Assembly (NCBI GenBank): GCA_032718565.1
Contig: JAVGVS010000638.1
Span: 1 to 64,000, forward strand
DNA from: Distichodus sexfasciatus
Taxonomy: Eukaryota; Chordata; Actinopteri; Characiformes; Distichodontidae
DNA: 64,000 nt
Direction: 5' to 3'
Shown here in pieces: positions 1-11,334 of this stretch. A program made the position numbers and the translations under genes. The notes below the pieces were generated by a model. It saw nothing but the letters and a program-made list of their open reading frames with translations, made no database searches and was not told the DNA's origin. How positions within the stretch are numbered: the first letter of the stretch is position 1; each line of letters begins with the position of its first letter.

Positions 1-37
<37 letters not shown>
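1..37. repeat. (TG)n microsatellite
   Basis: The window opens in an uninterrupted TG dinucleotide run that continues to about base 37. It probably extends further left, beyond the window. Confidence 0.95.
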
Positions 38-39
<2 letters not shown>

Positions 40-3000
40 ACATATATTCACATAAAATTAATTGGCTTATTTAGCTTTTTAAATCATCTTACAAATTCAT
101 ACTTAAATTACTACCTAGCTGGGTATTTTCTCCAGATTTATTCTAAGGGTTGGATTTTTATGTACTGTATGAGAGGTAAATAAGAAATAAAACATCGCCT
201 GTGTAATATTTAAAGCATTCATAAAACAGTGCCAATATAAACATGAAATACACTTCACAAACATCTTTTGAGTGACATTTCGTGTCATGTGGTATCTTTA
301 TCCCCTAAAAAATGTAAAAGAAAAGTCAAATCAAAAAGTCAAGTTCGAGATTTGTCAGATGTTTCTTACCTTTGTGAGGAAGACATTTTTGTAGGTGAGA
401 GTCAGTCCTCATAAGGATTTTTTTATAGAAAAGTTGCAGTTAATGTGAAAAATTAAAGGTAAAAAGATTAGCTTTTAGTTACTGAGGCTAACTTCGGGTC
501 TTGCGTTGTCTACATATAGTCATTATAAGAGGCAATGGATGGGCCTCAAGATAGGAAAGCGCGATATATTGATTTATTTATTTGGTGTCTCACTGCGAGG
601 ACGCCATTGTGTCCTAAAACAGCTAAACTTAGGTCGTCTGAATATAATTCCACCTCTCGTATTAAATTAGTTATTTATAAATAAATATTTACCCACATTT
701 AAATCAGGAAATAAGTTTGTCGAGCAGCCACGCGCACTTTTCCATAATCAGTCGCCACTAATATTAAGCACATTTAAAAGCGATTTAAGGAGTTTTAAAC
801 TCACCTCAGTGACACCAGCAAAGTCTTCAAACGTGTTCTGGTCCAGAAATAAAAATTTAAACTATCCAAGGTGATGTTTAAACTGCTCAGCAGCGTTTTA
901 CTGTTGGACTTCACCAACGCTACAGGCAGAAATTTAGCGGTCCTCTAACGGGTGCGTGCCAAACCGCACCTTAGGGCACTATATTGCTCCATGCGTCCTA
1001 CGTGGTACACAGCACAGAACCGTGTTTTAAAAATGACTTTTTTTTACAAGGAGTGCCCTCCGTGTTGAATGGGGATCTGAGTATGAAATGACGCTATGGT
1101 TATATTGCAATTCACTTCGTAGCGCACAAAAAGTCGTTGCGCCAAAACTGGGTGTCATACACTACATAGGGAGTATGTAACCGCTTGTGGCGTAACGGAA
1201 ATCTCAGTCGCTCCTCTCTACATTACGAGCAACTAATATATAAATATTCTATATTAAAATTAAATATTCCAGCAACATTGGGGGATTTGTCTTAGTTTTG
1301 ACCAGAGAAACTTGGTAATCACGATAATAAAGTTTTTACAATAGTTCATCTCGAGCAGACGCTCACGCGCACGCAGTGGCAACGCTAAAAGGTTTCCATG
1401 GTAACTTTACGCGAATTCTGGCGCGCTGGCGTACGTAAGTATGTAGTCTACGCCCAAATAGCACTGTTTTCAAGAAATAGTATTCGTGAAATGTGTGTCT
1501 GTATTTTTATAACTGCATTTTTTTTTAACTAAACCATTAGACGAAACAATCCGGTTATTTGTTGTTACATTATCCTAGCTCACATATCTGTACAAATTGA
1601 CAATAACTGTATTTTAACTATTTATCAATTTATCAGCCTACTTTATTATCTGTTTGTCTGTGTATCTCAACTTCATTTGCTTATTCTTTTCAATTAGGCT
1701 GAATTATTTTAATGTTTTCAGCTTTTCATTCTGTCTGTCTAAGTTTCTGCCTATCTGTATCTGTCTGTTTCTAACAGAAACAATAATCTGCCTGGGCTCA
1801 TGGGCCGTTTAAGTCATAAATTTATAATATATTTATGTTAAGAGGCAGGTGCCAGATTTGAGCACAAACATTTTTAACCTAAACTAAATAAAAACATAAA
1901 TATATTTAATATATAAATACATTGTAAAATCATTACTTTTACTGTATATTTATGTCAAGAGGCAGGCCGCAGATTTTAGCACAAACACTTCAAGCCTAAA
2001 CCATTCCTGTAATTTAACATCATTTCGTGACCCAGTCTCTCTTCCTCCCTATTCCCCACACAAGAAGTTTCATTTAAATAAATGATTTTGAATAAGAAAT
2101 GATATTATGTCTGCACACACTTGCTCCTCTTCGTGTGTCCGATAACGACAAGAGGACGCTGCCCTCCAGCGGACAACAAAAGTAAATGCAATCGCTGTCG
2201 GAGAGAAAATCGTAATCAAATACAAAAGATATGTAATACTGGTTTTAAGGTAAAGTTAAACAGTTTGAAAAGCAAGACATAATCACTGAATAAAATCTTA
2301 ATTTTATTGCCATATCAGAAACCATTGCTAACGCTATGAATAAGCACACTAGCTCTTGTTCAACATTAAAGGGATATTCTATCCACAGACGTCAATGTGG
2401 CTAACGGTTAGCATAGGCTGTGTATATGCTTCTTGTTCCCCATTAGTTTTTAGTCATTGTTCATTCGCCACTGCTATAAAGTGCTAGATACTAATGTCAG
2501 TCTACTACCACAAAGACACTAATGCTACAAAAAAAAATCACCAATCAACAAACATGAATATCAAGAATTAACCCTGCAACAGTTCAGTATAATCCTAGGT
2601 TTCTTGTAAGAAACTTTAGGGCATTCTTACAAGAATCGTCCTAAAGCTCCAGCCAATGTCTGAGAAATGTGTTTAGCAAGCAGTACACAAGGCCCAACAC
2701 TGGCCTGCAAGAACTTAGAGCTGCATAATTCATGCTGATATTGGTTTACCCACCAGGGCACCCCAGCCCTGGCATTAACAATGCAGCACTTTTGATTTCA
2801 ACGCGAAAAAAATTACACACGCAAGGAGTCGAGTGTCAGAGCACGGCTATCGGATACTCGCCAGGAGCTGATGGATTAGCGGTTGTGTATGACTGACCGA
2901 CTTTGAGGATTCATCTGTTACATCAAGCAGTTCATCAAGTACCAGTCTTGACAGCTGTGACTGGTAACGATTAAAAAAATTTGGGGTTATTTTTCAAGCT

Positions 3001-3300
3001 GGTTTTGTCTACTGGGCAAGACTGGTACTGAACATCCCAAAGCCTTCAAAAGTTTATAAGCAACGGATTGTTCAAAGTAACAGATACATCCACAATGTCA
3101 GTCTGTCAGTCAGTCAGTCAGTCAAGCAAGCTCCCAATGTGAAGGGTTTGGGATCTTCAGAAACAGTTTTGCCTATGACTAAGAACAATGTAGAACTTTG
3201 AGGTGTTTTTCCAGAACAGGAAAAACAGAGCCGGCAAACATCACAGGATATGTCAGTGTGGAATAATTTTTTAGACCCTTTCTGAGGATGAAAATGAGGC
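38..3300. other. Left intergenic region, no confirmed gene
   Basis: AT-rich sequence with scattered CpG-containing patches around 900-1450 and no long reading frame. Two minus-strand splice-donor-like sites (AAAG/GTAAGA ending at 370 and CTGAG/GTGAGT ending at 805) and one plus-strand donor-like site (GTAC/GTAAGTA near 1434) flank an RFX X-box. This would fit the 5' ends of one or two genes, but I cannot tie the short adjoining frames to any protein, so no gene is called. From about 1500 to 3300 I see nothing recognisable. Confidence 0.4.
1392..1405. promoter_or_regulatory. RFX X-box motif
   Basis: The 14-mer GTTTCCATGGTAAC matches the X-box consensus for RFX factors (GTNNCC, AT, RGNAAC) in both half-sites and is nearly palindromic. 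It sits in a short CpG-containing patch between a minus-strand donor-like site at 805 and a plus-strand donor-like site near 1434. X-boxes are typical of cilia gene and MHC class II promoters. That it drives a gene here is inference. Confidence 0.45.
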
Positions 3301-3307
3301 TGTAGTG

Positions 3308-3528
3308 GTCTGAGTGAATGCTTATTTGTCATTGTGAACACACTACGGCACAGCACACAGTGCACCAAAACCAAATGTGACCTCTGCATTTGACCATCCG
3401 TGAAGGAGCAGTGGGCAGGGGTGCTCGGGGGCGGTACCTCAGCGGTAACTTTACTAGTCCGGGATTTTAACCGGCCACCTTCCAATCACAGGGCGAACGC
3501 CCTAACCGTTACACTATCAACCACCCCA
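3308..3528 (-). mobile_element. tRNA-derived SINE, copy 1
   Basis: One copy of the window's most frequent SINE. Read on the minus strand it has a tRNA-like head with a B-box-like stretch (GGTTAAAATCC here, GGTTCGAATCC expected). A body with the recurring phrase 'CACTGCTCCTTCACGGATGG' follows, and then a tail that reads ACAATGACAAATAA-like. Related copies lie near 13394, 24885, 25450, 31190, 49207, 50570, 58655 and 63575. Confidence 0.8.
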
Positions 3529-3529
3529 G

Positions 3530-4429
3530 AAAACTGAATTATGAGTGTTGAAATCCCACCAAAACACTAAGGGAAAGGGAAGATAACATTTACAGAATGT
3601 AGCAAGCACTTGTATACAGGGTGTTCTATTTCCTAGTTACAGGAACAGTCTCCTTGGAGAAGATTAGAGTTAAAGGTCTTGCACAGGGTCCCCAATTTTG
3701 TTTTTTTGGCTTTCACAGTTTTTGAATCAACCATCATAGTCATTAACATGCGGTTTCAGCTAAAAAGATTGTTGTATTGACAAAAGTGAGTTAAAAGTGG
3801 ACCAAAAAAGTCTAAAGTCACTGGGACAGTTCTTTGTAGGCCTGGAATTAGAGGAGTGTGTGTAGGTAGGACGTCTAGTTAGTGGTAAAGGTGTGGAGAA
3901 AAAATATATAAGAAATGGACAAAGAAGATTGGCCATGTAAGGAGAAGGGTTTTGTTCGGATGTTTAGGTCTGTTGGTCTTGGTACAAATCCCTTAATTGT
4001 TTGGTTGTAACTGACGATGTCTTCCATCGGTAGGTGTCATTGTTTCCCTTAAAAACGTCACTGGTACGAAGGTCATATGTTGGATCGCTTCCTTCATCTC
4101 TCTGTCCCCGTCCGACCCACTCTTGACCAGGGCAATCCACACCCATCTTTTCTGAGTCATGCTGAGGGAGCTTTCCTCCACCTTTTTTTATTTGGGAATT
4201 CGTTCACCTTTAGTTATGAAATTTTAGAAAGCTCACCTTTGTGGCACTCTGTCCACCTTTTTCTTGCTTGACCTGATCTAAAATATGTGACGCAAATGTA
4301 GAATTCATTTCTAAAACTGACAGTCTCACTATACTTCCATTCATGTCACGTTGAAACATAGGGGGATCTTAAAACTAACGCAAGGGTACATACCGGGATC
4401 TACCGGCATCTCACCCCACGCTCATAGAA
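3530..4429. other. chrna9 downstream region / probable 3' UTR
   Basis: No gene is recognised. On the minus strand an AATAAA polyadenylation signal lies at 4187-4192, about 240 bases after the chrna9 stop codon. The stretch from there to 4429 is therefore a plausible 3' UTR. The rest shows no structure. Confidence 0.4.
4187..4192 (-). terminator. Candidate chrna9 polyadenylation signal
   Basis: AATAAA on the minus strand, about 240 bases downstream of the chrna9 stop codon. It is the first such hexamer I see after the stop. Confidence 0.4.
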
Positions 4430-7400
4430 TCAAGGGGAGTTGCCCATGACGAGGATGCTCATGAGGAAGACCATGATGAAGAAGACCCACATGAAGAACC
4501 TGTCCATCACTTTGGCCACCTTCTTCCACTCGGCCACCTTCAAGCATGTCGACCTCTGCTCCCGGAAGCAGTTAGCGATATATTCCACGTTGCGCACCAA
4601 CTTGGCGTCCCCTCCGACACTTCCTGAGCCTCCGACAAAGCGGCCACAGAACAAACAGGAGTCAAAGGTCAGAGGCGGCTTTTCATCGTCGGGGCAACAG
4701 AGGTCCTCCAGAACACCCTCTCGCACCCTGGCGGTAACTTGGTTCTGCTCACCAGAAACGGAAGCTTGAGGTTGGGCTTGGTGACCAGCGCCATGGATGA
4801 AGAAGTCATCCAGCTTCCGAGGTTCCTTCACGTTCCCATTTGGCTGTGGACGATTACGCATTTGGTTCTGACGATGAAGGTTCTGGTCGTCGTCCACGTC
4901 TTGGTTCTGGCCTTGTGGTGAGGCGCAGTTCTCGCCCACCTCGTAAACGAAGAAGATCTTGCTCATGTAGTCTATGATGATCACTTTGGCCCACTGCGGG
5001 ACAGGCTTGGCCTCAGCGCCGCAGAAGTGGATGTTCATGATGAAGATGGTCAGGGCGGTGGAGGCCGTGATCATAGTCATTGTCGCGATGTAGTACTTGC
5101 CTGAAAGAAGAGAATCACTTTAGTTAGCACGAGCGATCTCACAGAAATAGTGATATATGGTCAAGTATAATTAAGTAGGGCTGTGCAATATGAGAAGAAG
5201 ATATATCGGATGATAAAAAACATAAAACACTCCAACGCACCTATGAGGGGCACGCTCTCAGAGGGCGGCATGCTCTCGGCCACCACCAGCTGGAAGACAG
5301 TAAGGGCCAGCAGCACGGTGACGCCCAGAGAGACCTTTTCCCCCGAGTCGGCGGGCAGATAGAAGCTCAGCGGCGCCAGGAAGGAGATGAGGAAGCAGGG
5401 CAGCAGCAGGTTGAAGATGTAGAAGGACGAGCGGCGCTTCAGCAGGACCGTGTATGTGATGTCCGGGTATGGGTCCGAGCAGCAGCCATACATGATCACG
5501 TTCTTGGTGGCAGGCATGCCATGGCACTCCCACTCCACGTTCTCCACAAAGTCCGACAGGTCGCCACTGTCCATCCCCATAGTGATGTCCACCTGGGGGG
5601 TGAGAGGGGAATTTTAGGAGGCTGTGAGGTCAAAGAGAGCGATTATGACACCTAAAAGCTATGATGGCGAATTAAAGCCTAAGTTCAAGATTCGACGTCC
5701 TCTTTGACCTAATTTTTTACTTTTAAACCCGATGTTGATACAAAAAGCTATGATGACGAAAGATTGAAAAAATCTCCAACCTTAAACTTTGGCTTTCATT
5801 TGTGATCATAACTTTTAGTGTGAAAACTCTTTCTTTTTACCTCATTTTTGACCTTTATTTATTTATATTTAGGACTTTGACCCAATTCTTCTTTCAAGAA
5901 TCTTTAATCTTGAACTCCAGTTTTCATTTCTCATCATAGTTTTTAGCGACAAAATCATTCTCGAAGTTTTAATCTTACTTTTCAAACCCGATTTGGACTC
6001 GATTCTTCTTGCAGGAACATTGCACTTCAGTTCTCGTTGACATCGCAGCTTTTAGTGTAAAAACATGTCCTCTTTGACCAATTTTGACACTAAATGCTAT
6101 GATGACAAACCAAAGCTTAAAAGAATCTTGATTTCCTTTTATCGCTGTCAGTGTGAAAATCATACTCTTTGATGTAATTTTTATCTTAATTTTTTTTTCT
6201 TAAGTTTCTTAAGTTCTTAAGTTTTTCTTTCAAGAATCTTGAACTTAAACTTTCATTTGTCATTAAAGCTTTTAGTGTCAAAATCAACCTCTTTGCCTAC
6301 ATTTTTAACATGACTTTGGCTTCTTTCAACATTCTGAAATCTTGAACTTTAAGCTTTAGTGTCAAAATCTGGTTCTTGAATCTAAATTATGACCTTAATT
6401 TTTGAAACCCAATTTTGACACTGTGATGATAAAAGCTTGAAAGAATCAGACCTTTTAGCATCAAAACTGTCCCCTTGGACCCAAATTTCTGACCTTAATT
6501 TTTCTGACCCGATCTCCTTTCAAGAATCTGGAATCTTGAACTCCATCTTTCATTTGTCATCATTTGTCAAAATCGTCCTCTTTTACCTAAGTTTTTACCT
6601 TTATTTTATAAACCTGAATTTGACACTAAAAGCCATGATGACGAATGAGAACTGGAAAGAATCTTAAAATTCTGCTCTCATTTGTCATTACAACTTTTAG
6701 TGTCAAAATCATTTTCTTGGGCATAATTTTTTTATCTTAATTTTTTCAAACTGATATTAGTTCGAGTCTTATTTCAAGAATCCTGGACCTTGAACTTTAG
6801 CTTTTGTTAGTCATCATGTATCTTTTGGTGTCAACATCATCCTCTTGGACCTCATTTTGACCTTAGTTTTTAAAAAATAATTTTACCTGGTTCTTCTTTC
6901 TTGAATCTTGAACATCAGCCTTATTTGTCATCACAGATGTAAGTGTCAAAATCGATCTTTTTGATCTAATCTTTGATCTTGCTTTTTAAAACAGATTTTG
7001 ACCAGGTTCTTCTTTTGAAGAATCTTGAAATTCCTCTTTGACCACATTTTCAGTCCGATTTTAAAAGCTATAATAAATGAAAACTTGAAAGAATTCTGAA
7101 TCCTTGTCATCTCTCAGACCTTCATTTTTTGATGACAAATGAATGCTGAAGAGGGCAGTGAAAGCCGAAGTGGACAGTTAGCACATGATAAATATTTTTG
7201 ATGTATGTGTGTGTTTGCCTGGTTGCCGTTGTAGGTCCAGGAGCCGAAGGTGAGGTTGCACTGCTGGCTGTCGAAAGGGAAATAGGACACGTCCACCACA
7301 CAGGAGCTCTTGGTGATGGCCGGAGCGTCCCATGTGATCTCGCCGGTGTAGCGCAAAACCACGTTCGTGTCCACGGGACCCGGGAGGTCGTCATCCGCCC

Positions 7401-10400
7401 TGCATACACGCACACGCGCACACACACATACACACACACATGCACAAATTCAGGTTCAGCCTGTGACTTGCAAATAAAATGGCACATGCACCCACGCACC
7501 ATCTAAACTGGGATTTACAAATAAGGACGCATGCACCCCCCCTCCCCACCACACACACACACACACACACAGGTCTAACCTGTGACTTGTGGCAAATCAC
7601 AAGCGTGTACACACACACACACACACACACACATAGGTTTAGCCTGTCACTTGCAAAAAATGACATCCAAAATATGCCTGCAAAAAATGACATGCATCTC
7701 TACACACACACACACACACACACAGGACTAACCTGTGACATGCGAAAAACAACATGCACGCAAACATACACACACCAACACATAGTTAATTGTAAACCTA
7801 AACTACATTTCTCCATCCCTCTCTCACATACAACTGAGTTTAGTTCATTAGCAGGTCAAGTACACACACACAATACATGCAGAACACACACTCTCTCGCC
7901 GTCTTTCTCTCTCACACGCACTGCTGCCTGGACATCTGATCTGCTTTTCTCCATCTCTCTCTCACACGCTCATCCCACTCATTTGCTTTACAGCCTGTAC
8001 ACTCATAGATTATAGGTACAACACACACACACACACACACACAAACTCACAGCTACATGGACACCTGATCTACTTTTCTCCATTCCTCTCCCACGCACTA
8101 ATTTGGTAAAGTACACTCATAGATTATCACCGGAAAACACACATATACACAGTAGTCTAACCATTAACTGGACAGTGCTATAGTGCTATAGAGCACACAC
8201 ACACACACACAAACGCACACTCTCCTCTCATCCACTCATACAAACTGCTTCCTGAACACCTGATCTGCTGGCTAATTGCAAGAACACATGTACATGATAA
8301 GCAGAACACATATATATGTGTGTGTGTGTGTGTTTGTAAATCTCACAATATGGGCACTTTGACCGTATTGCAGACCAACAAAATGGGGACCTGCGTCATT
8401 GTGGGGACATAAAACTAAGTCCAGTCAACTTAATTACTGCTACTTACCTATTTCTTCAAGCTTAACCCCCCCTGCTTTTAAAATCAAAAAAGTCTCCATC
8501 ATGCTTGTATCCTTATAAGTGTGTGTGTGCTGTGTTTGCATACGCCCATAATAAGAACCTTGACCTGACTGCACACCAGTAAAGTGGGGACGTGTGGCAT
8601 TATGGAGACACAAAACCTACAATTTTTATTCAAGCTGAACTTCTCCCTTTAAAATCTGAATCCGCACAATGGTCATATTCAATAATGTGTGTGTGTTTAT
8701 GTGTGTGTGAACGTACTGGCGTACTTGTTATAGAGCACCAGGTCGGGTCGCCACACCAGGCTGCTGGGGATGCGGATGACCTCCAGGCCATCATACTCCT
8801 CCTTATCCCACTTCAGGTACGCATCGTACCACGTCTGCCTGATCCACAGGTACGCTATCAACACCTGGTTCCTCTCGTCCTGCACACACACACGCACAGA
8901 GAAACCTGAGACCTCAGCTCCCCTCCGAGATCAAGTGTGTCTTGCTTACTGTCATAATAACAATCTTGCTTACAGTTACCTTATTATCGCTAACAAAACA
9001 CACACACCACACGCTTACACACACACTTTCGATTCTGTTATATAACAGGCTGAAAGGTTAAGTGCAGGGTCAGTAGGGCAGTGAAACCCTGCCCAGTCCA
9101 GCAGACGTACGTCTAGACAAAAGAGAAGCCGGGTGATCACTATTAACACAAGTCCGCTATGGAAAAACGGCCCCCCACGTCAGACCCTTAAAGGTGAAGG
9201 TCGTGTTTTTAAAAATTAAGTGCAAAATCCAAATTCCTCCACTATACTATATTAATCTACTGTACACAAAACTCAGCATGTTATAAAATGGCCATGGCCA
9301 TAACTTTTTAAATAAAACATTGGGGCTCGTTCACCAACTGAAGAAATTTGTAGGTAAAACCCACTTACACAGTTTTCAACAAGATTCTAATATTCGCCAA
9401 CATTTTCATATTGTGATTTGACTGTTGCAGCATTTACACATACTTGTCGTTTTTTTCGAGCTAATAAACTCTCCAATATCAGTGTGTTCAATTATTTAGG
9501 TTAAGCCTTGAGGGCGTGACACACTATCATAGTGTCTTTAAGTTGAGATGAGTGTGATCTCTACAGCGCTGAGTAGCAGAGGGGTGTGTGAAGAGAGCGT
9601 GTGTGTGCTCACCATGTCTTTAATTTGGGACAGTGTGATCTGCAGGGTGACGTTAAGGGGCGTGTCGGTGTCCTCTACTGGCCGTAGTGCGTTGGAATAA
9701 TTCTCCATCAGATCGGTTAGCAGCTGCTGTGCATAACGGCCCTGCGCTGAGAGAGTTACTGTAGAACGCAATGCACACATATACAGCAGCATTATTTATT
9801 GATCATAATATCGGTCAACTGTATGTTCGGTTAGACAGGGATGTATATCTTAACCTGGACAAGACACTGTTCGAACATAAAAGAATGTCCATGATTTTCC
9901 ACTATATAATATAAGGAATACATTTAAAAATTGTATTCTATTGTGAAGAAAAAATATGATTATTTTTAATAGTATTAAAAAATTTCCACAACACATATAT
10001 ACATATATTAATGTACAAAGCATCATCTATAATGGTTGAAAGTACCAGCATTTTATTTTATTATAACTACATTATAAAAAACATTAAGGGTGTATTATTG
10101 CATATTAAGACACACTTAAGTAAGTAAAATAAAATCTGTTAAAATCAAAAAGTCTACACACAGTCACCCTTAAGTTGAAAGCAGCAGGACTTCAAGTAAG
10201 TATGATAAGAATTACATTGTGAAAAGCATTTGGGATACTTCACTTAAGAATGACTATGTATTTGGAAAATTATCTGATAAGAATAATGCATTTGTGACTG
10301 AGTTGATAAGAATGATTTCACGTATTTTAAATAAATGATTAAATAAAAATAACATTGACTCTGCAAAACATGGCTTAATAAGAATGACTTTTTACACACG

Positions 10401-10679
10401 AATATATGAACCAGTAAAGAATGGCTACGCATTTGAGAAATGCTTTATAAAAACACTTTAGGTATTAAGAACTTTTATCGGATAATTACAGTGGAAAATT
10501 TAAAATGACTTAGTACATTTTGAAAATAGTATGTCATTAGAATGATATACTTTTATATAATTTAAGTAGTTGGAATATACATTCTAAATATGGTCATTCT
10601 TATCAAGAATATTTCAAAAATATTTAAAGTAATTCTGCCTATTTGTAAACTTTACATCTGTTATTCACTATAAAGATAT

Positions 10680-10735
<56 letters not shown>

Positions 10736-10947
10736 TAATTATTATTATTATTATTATTGTTGTTGTTGTGTTGTTGTTATAGATTGCATACTCTAGAAAT
10801 ATTTTAATAAAATATTGTACAAATTTTCATCCATATTTACTTGTATATTGATCTTTTGTCGTGTATTAACTTCATCATAAATCCTGTAATAAAAGTCTTA
10901 CCGAAACACAGCGTTGTGAAGCAGAACAACACGACTGCCGCCTTCAT
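4430..10947 (-). CDS. chrna9: Neuronal nicotinic acetylcholine receptor subunit alpha-9
   Basis: Six coding exons: 10902-10947, 9613-9746, 8725-8879, 7219-7399, 5241-5592 and 4430-5100. They join in frame to 512 residues (human alpha-9 is about 479). The product is a ligand-gated, calcium-permeable cation channel subunit; the alpha-9 receptor mediates efferent inhibition of hair cells. Visible are a short signal peptide (starts MKAAVVLFCF), the Cys-loop (Cys145 and Cys159, 13 residues apart) and the vicinal Cys209-Cys210 pair after Tyr-Gly that marks alpha subunits. M1 is near 224-246, M2 (KVSLGVTVLLALTVFQL) near 254-275, M3 near 290-310 and M4 at the C-terminus. The M3-M4 loop is longer and more polar than in mammals. 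Exon 2 has an alternative acceptor ten bases upstream in a different phase-compatible position; the better pyrimidine tract was chosen. Intron 4 starts with GC, not GT. Alpha-10 is the main alternative; sequence and 4p14-like synteny favour alpha-9. Confidence 0.93.
5630..7110. repeat. Old, diverged tandem repeat filling chrna9 intron 4
   Basis: The phrase 'TTTTAGTGTCAAAATC' recurs in mutated form near 5814, 5940, 6051, 6270, 6355, 6454, 6697, 6825 and 6941. Each is followed by variants of 'CTCTTTGACCTAATTTTTAC' and 'CAAGAATCTTGAAC'. Spacing varies from about 85 to 240 bases, as expected of a decayed minisatellite with deletions. It occupies nearly the whole intron between the exons ending at 7219 and starting at 5592. 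Confidence 0.75.
7400..8345. repeat. Cluster of (CA)n/(TG)n microsatellites in chrna9 intron 3
   Basis: Several separate CA runs occur at about 7552-7571, 7604-7633, 7703-7723, 8021-8042 and 8192-8212, with a TG run at about 8318-8335. Between them is repeated spacer text of the type 'GACTAACCTGTGACATGC'. This suggests a larger, roughly 90-110 bp unit amplified together with the CA run. Confidence 0.8.
8346..8680. repeat. Interspersed repeat, two adjacent related copies
   Basis: Two similar blocks, at about 8346-8450 and 8545-8640, share 'GGGGAC' phrases, the order 'CCNTATT...GCANACCA' and a 'GACATAAAAC/GACACAAAAC' end. A related block with 'GGGGACCTCTCAAACGTCCC' lies at about 62160-62440. 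The family is not identified. Confidence 0.4.
10160..10620. repeat. Degenerate repeat in chrna9 intron 1
   Basis: AT-rich intron sequence in which 'AAGAATGA' followed by 'CTT/TTT' and 'GATAAGAAT' recurs at irregular 45-70 base spacing. It is probably an old minisatellite. The rest of intron 1 (9747-10901) holds nothing recognisable apart from the TAA/TTA tract. Confidence 0.45.
10678..10776. repeat. (TAA)n / (TTA)n palindromic microsatellite
   Basis: About 50 bases of TAA repeats run directly into a complementary TTA run, then TTG repeats. The two halves are reverse complements and could fold into a long hairpin. Confidence 0.9.
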
Positions 10948-11330
10948 GTTGCTCGTTAACGGTTTGCATCTGATGAGGAGTATATGCGCGCGCGCGCGAG
11001 AAACTGGAGCAGCTTGGCGCGAGCCAAAATCAACCGTTCAACCCCTATTAAACCTTATGGAGATGGTGGCGCGGTGGCTTCTGCCTGGCCTGCCGTCCAC
11101 GCGCCCTGAACTGTTCCGTTTAGCTGTGGTTTCTGGCAGCGGCGGCGTGCCTGGTGCGCGCGGTGACGGGAACACGACCCCTGGCGATCACGTAGCGGGC
11201 GCCTGCGACGGCGCGGGAAACCGGAGGCGCTCAGGGCCAACGTGCCTATTGAGATGTCAGTCAAGGGGCAACAGGTGGAGGCAAGGGCGGGAGAACGGAG
11301 AGAGAGAGAGAGGGAGACTCTGAGATCAGG
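10948..11330 (-). promoter_or_regulatory. chrna9 5' UTR and promoter region
   Basis: CpG-containing sequence directly upstream of the chrna9 start codon (a GCGCGCGCGC run near 10987, GC-rich stretch 11070-11280). It contrasts with the AT-rich introns. I see no confident TATA box. The call rests on position and composition. Confidence 0.4.
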
Positions 11331-11334
11331 CGGA

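Noticed and set aside
7114..8015. Thr/His-rich and Cys/Val-rich open frames on both strands
   Set aside because: They are produced by CA/TG microsatellites. The only real coding part is the chrna9 exon 7219-7399.
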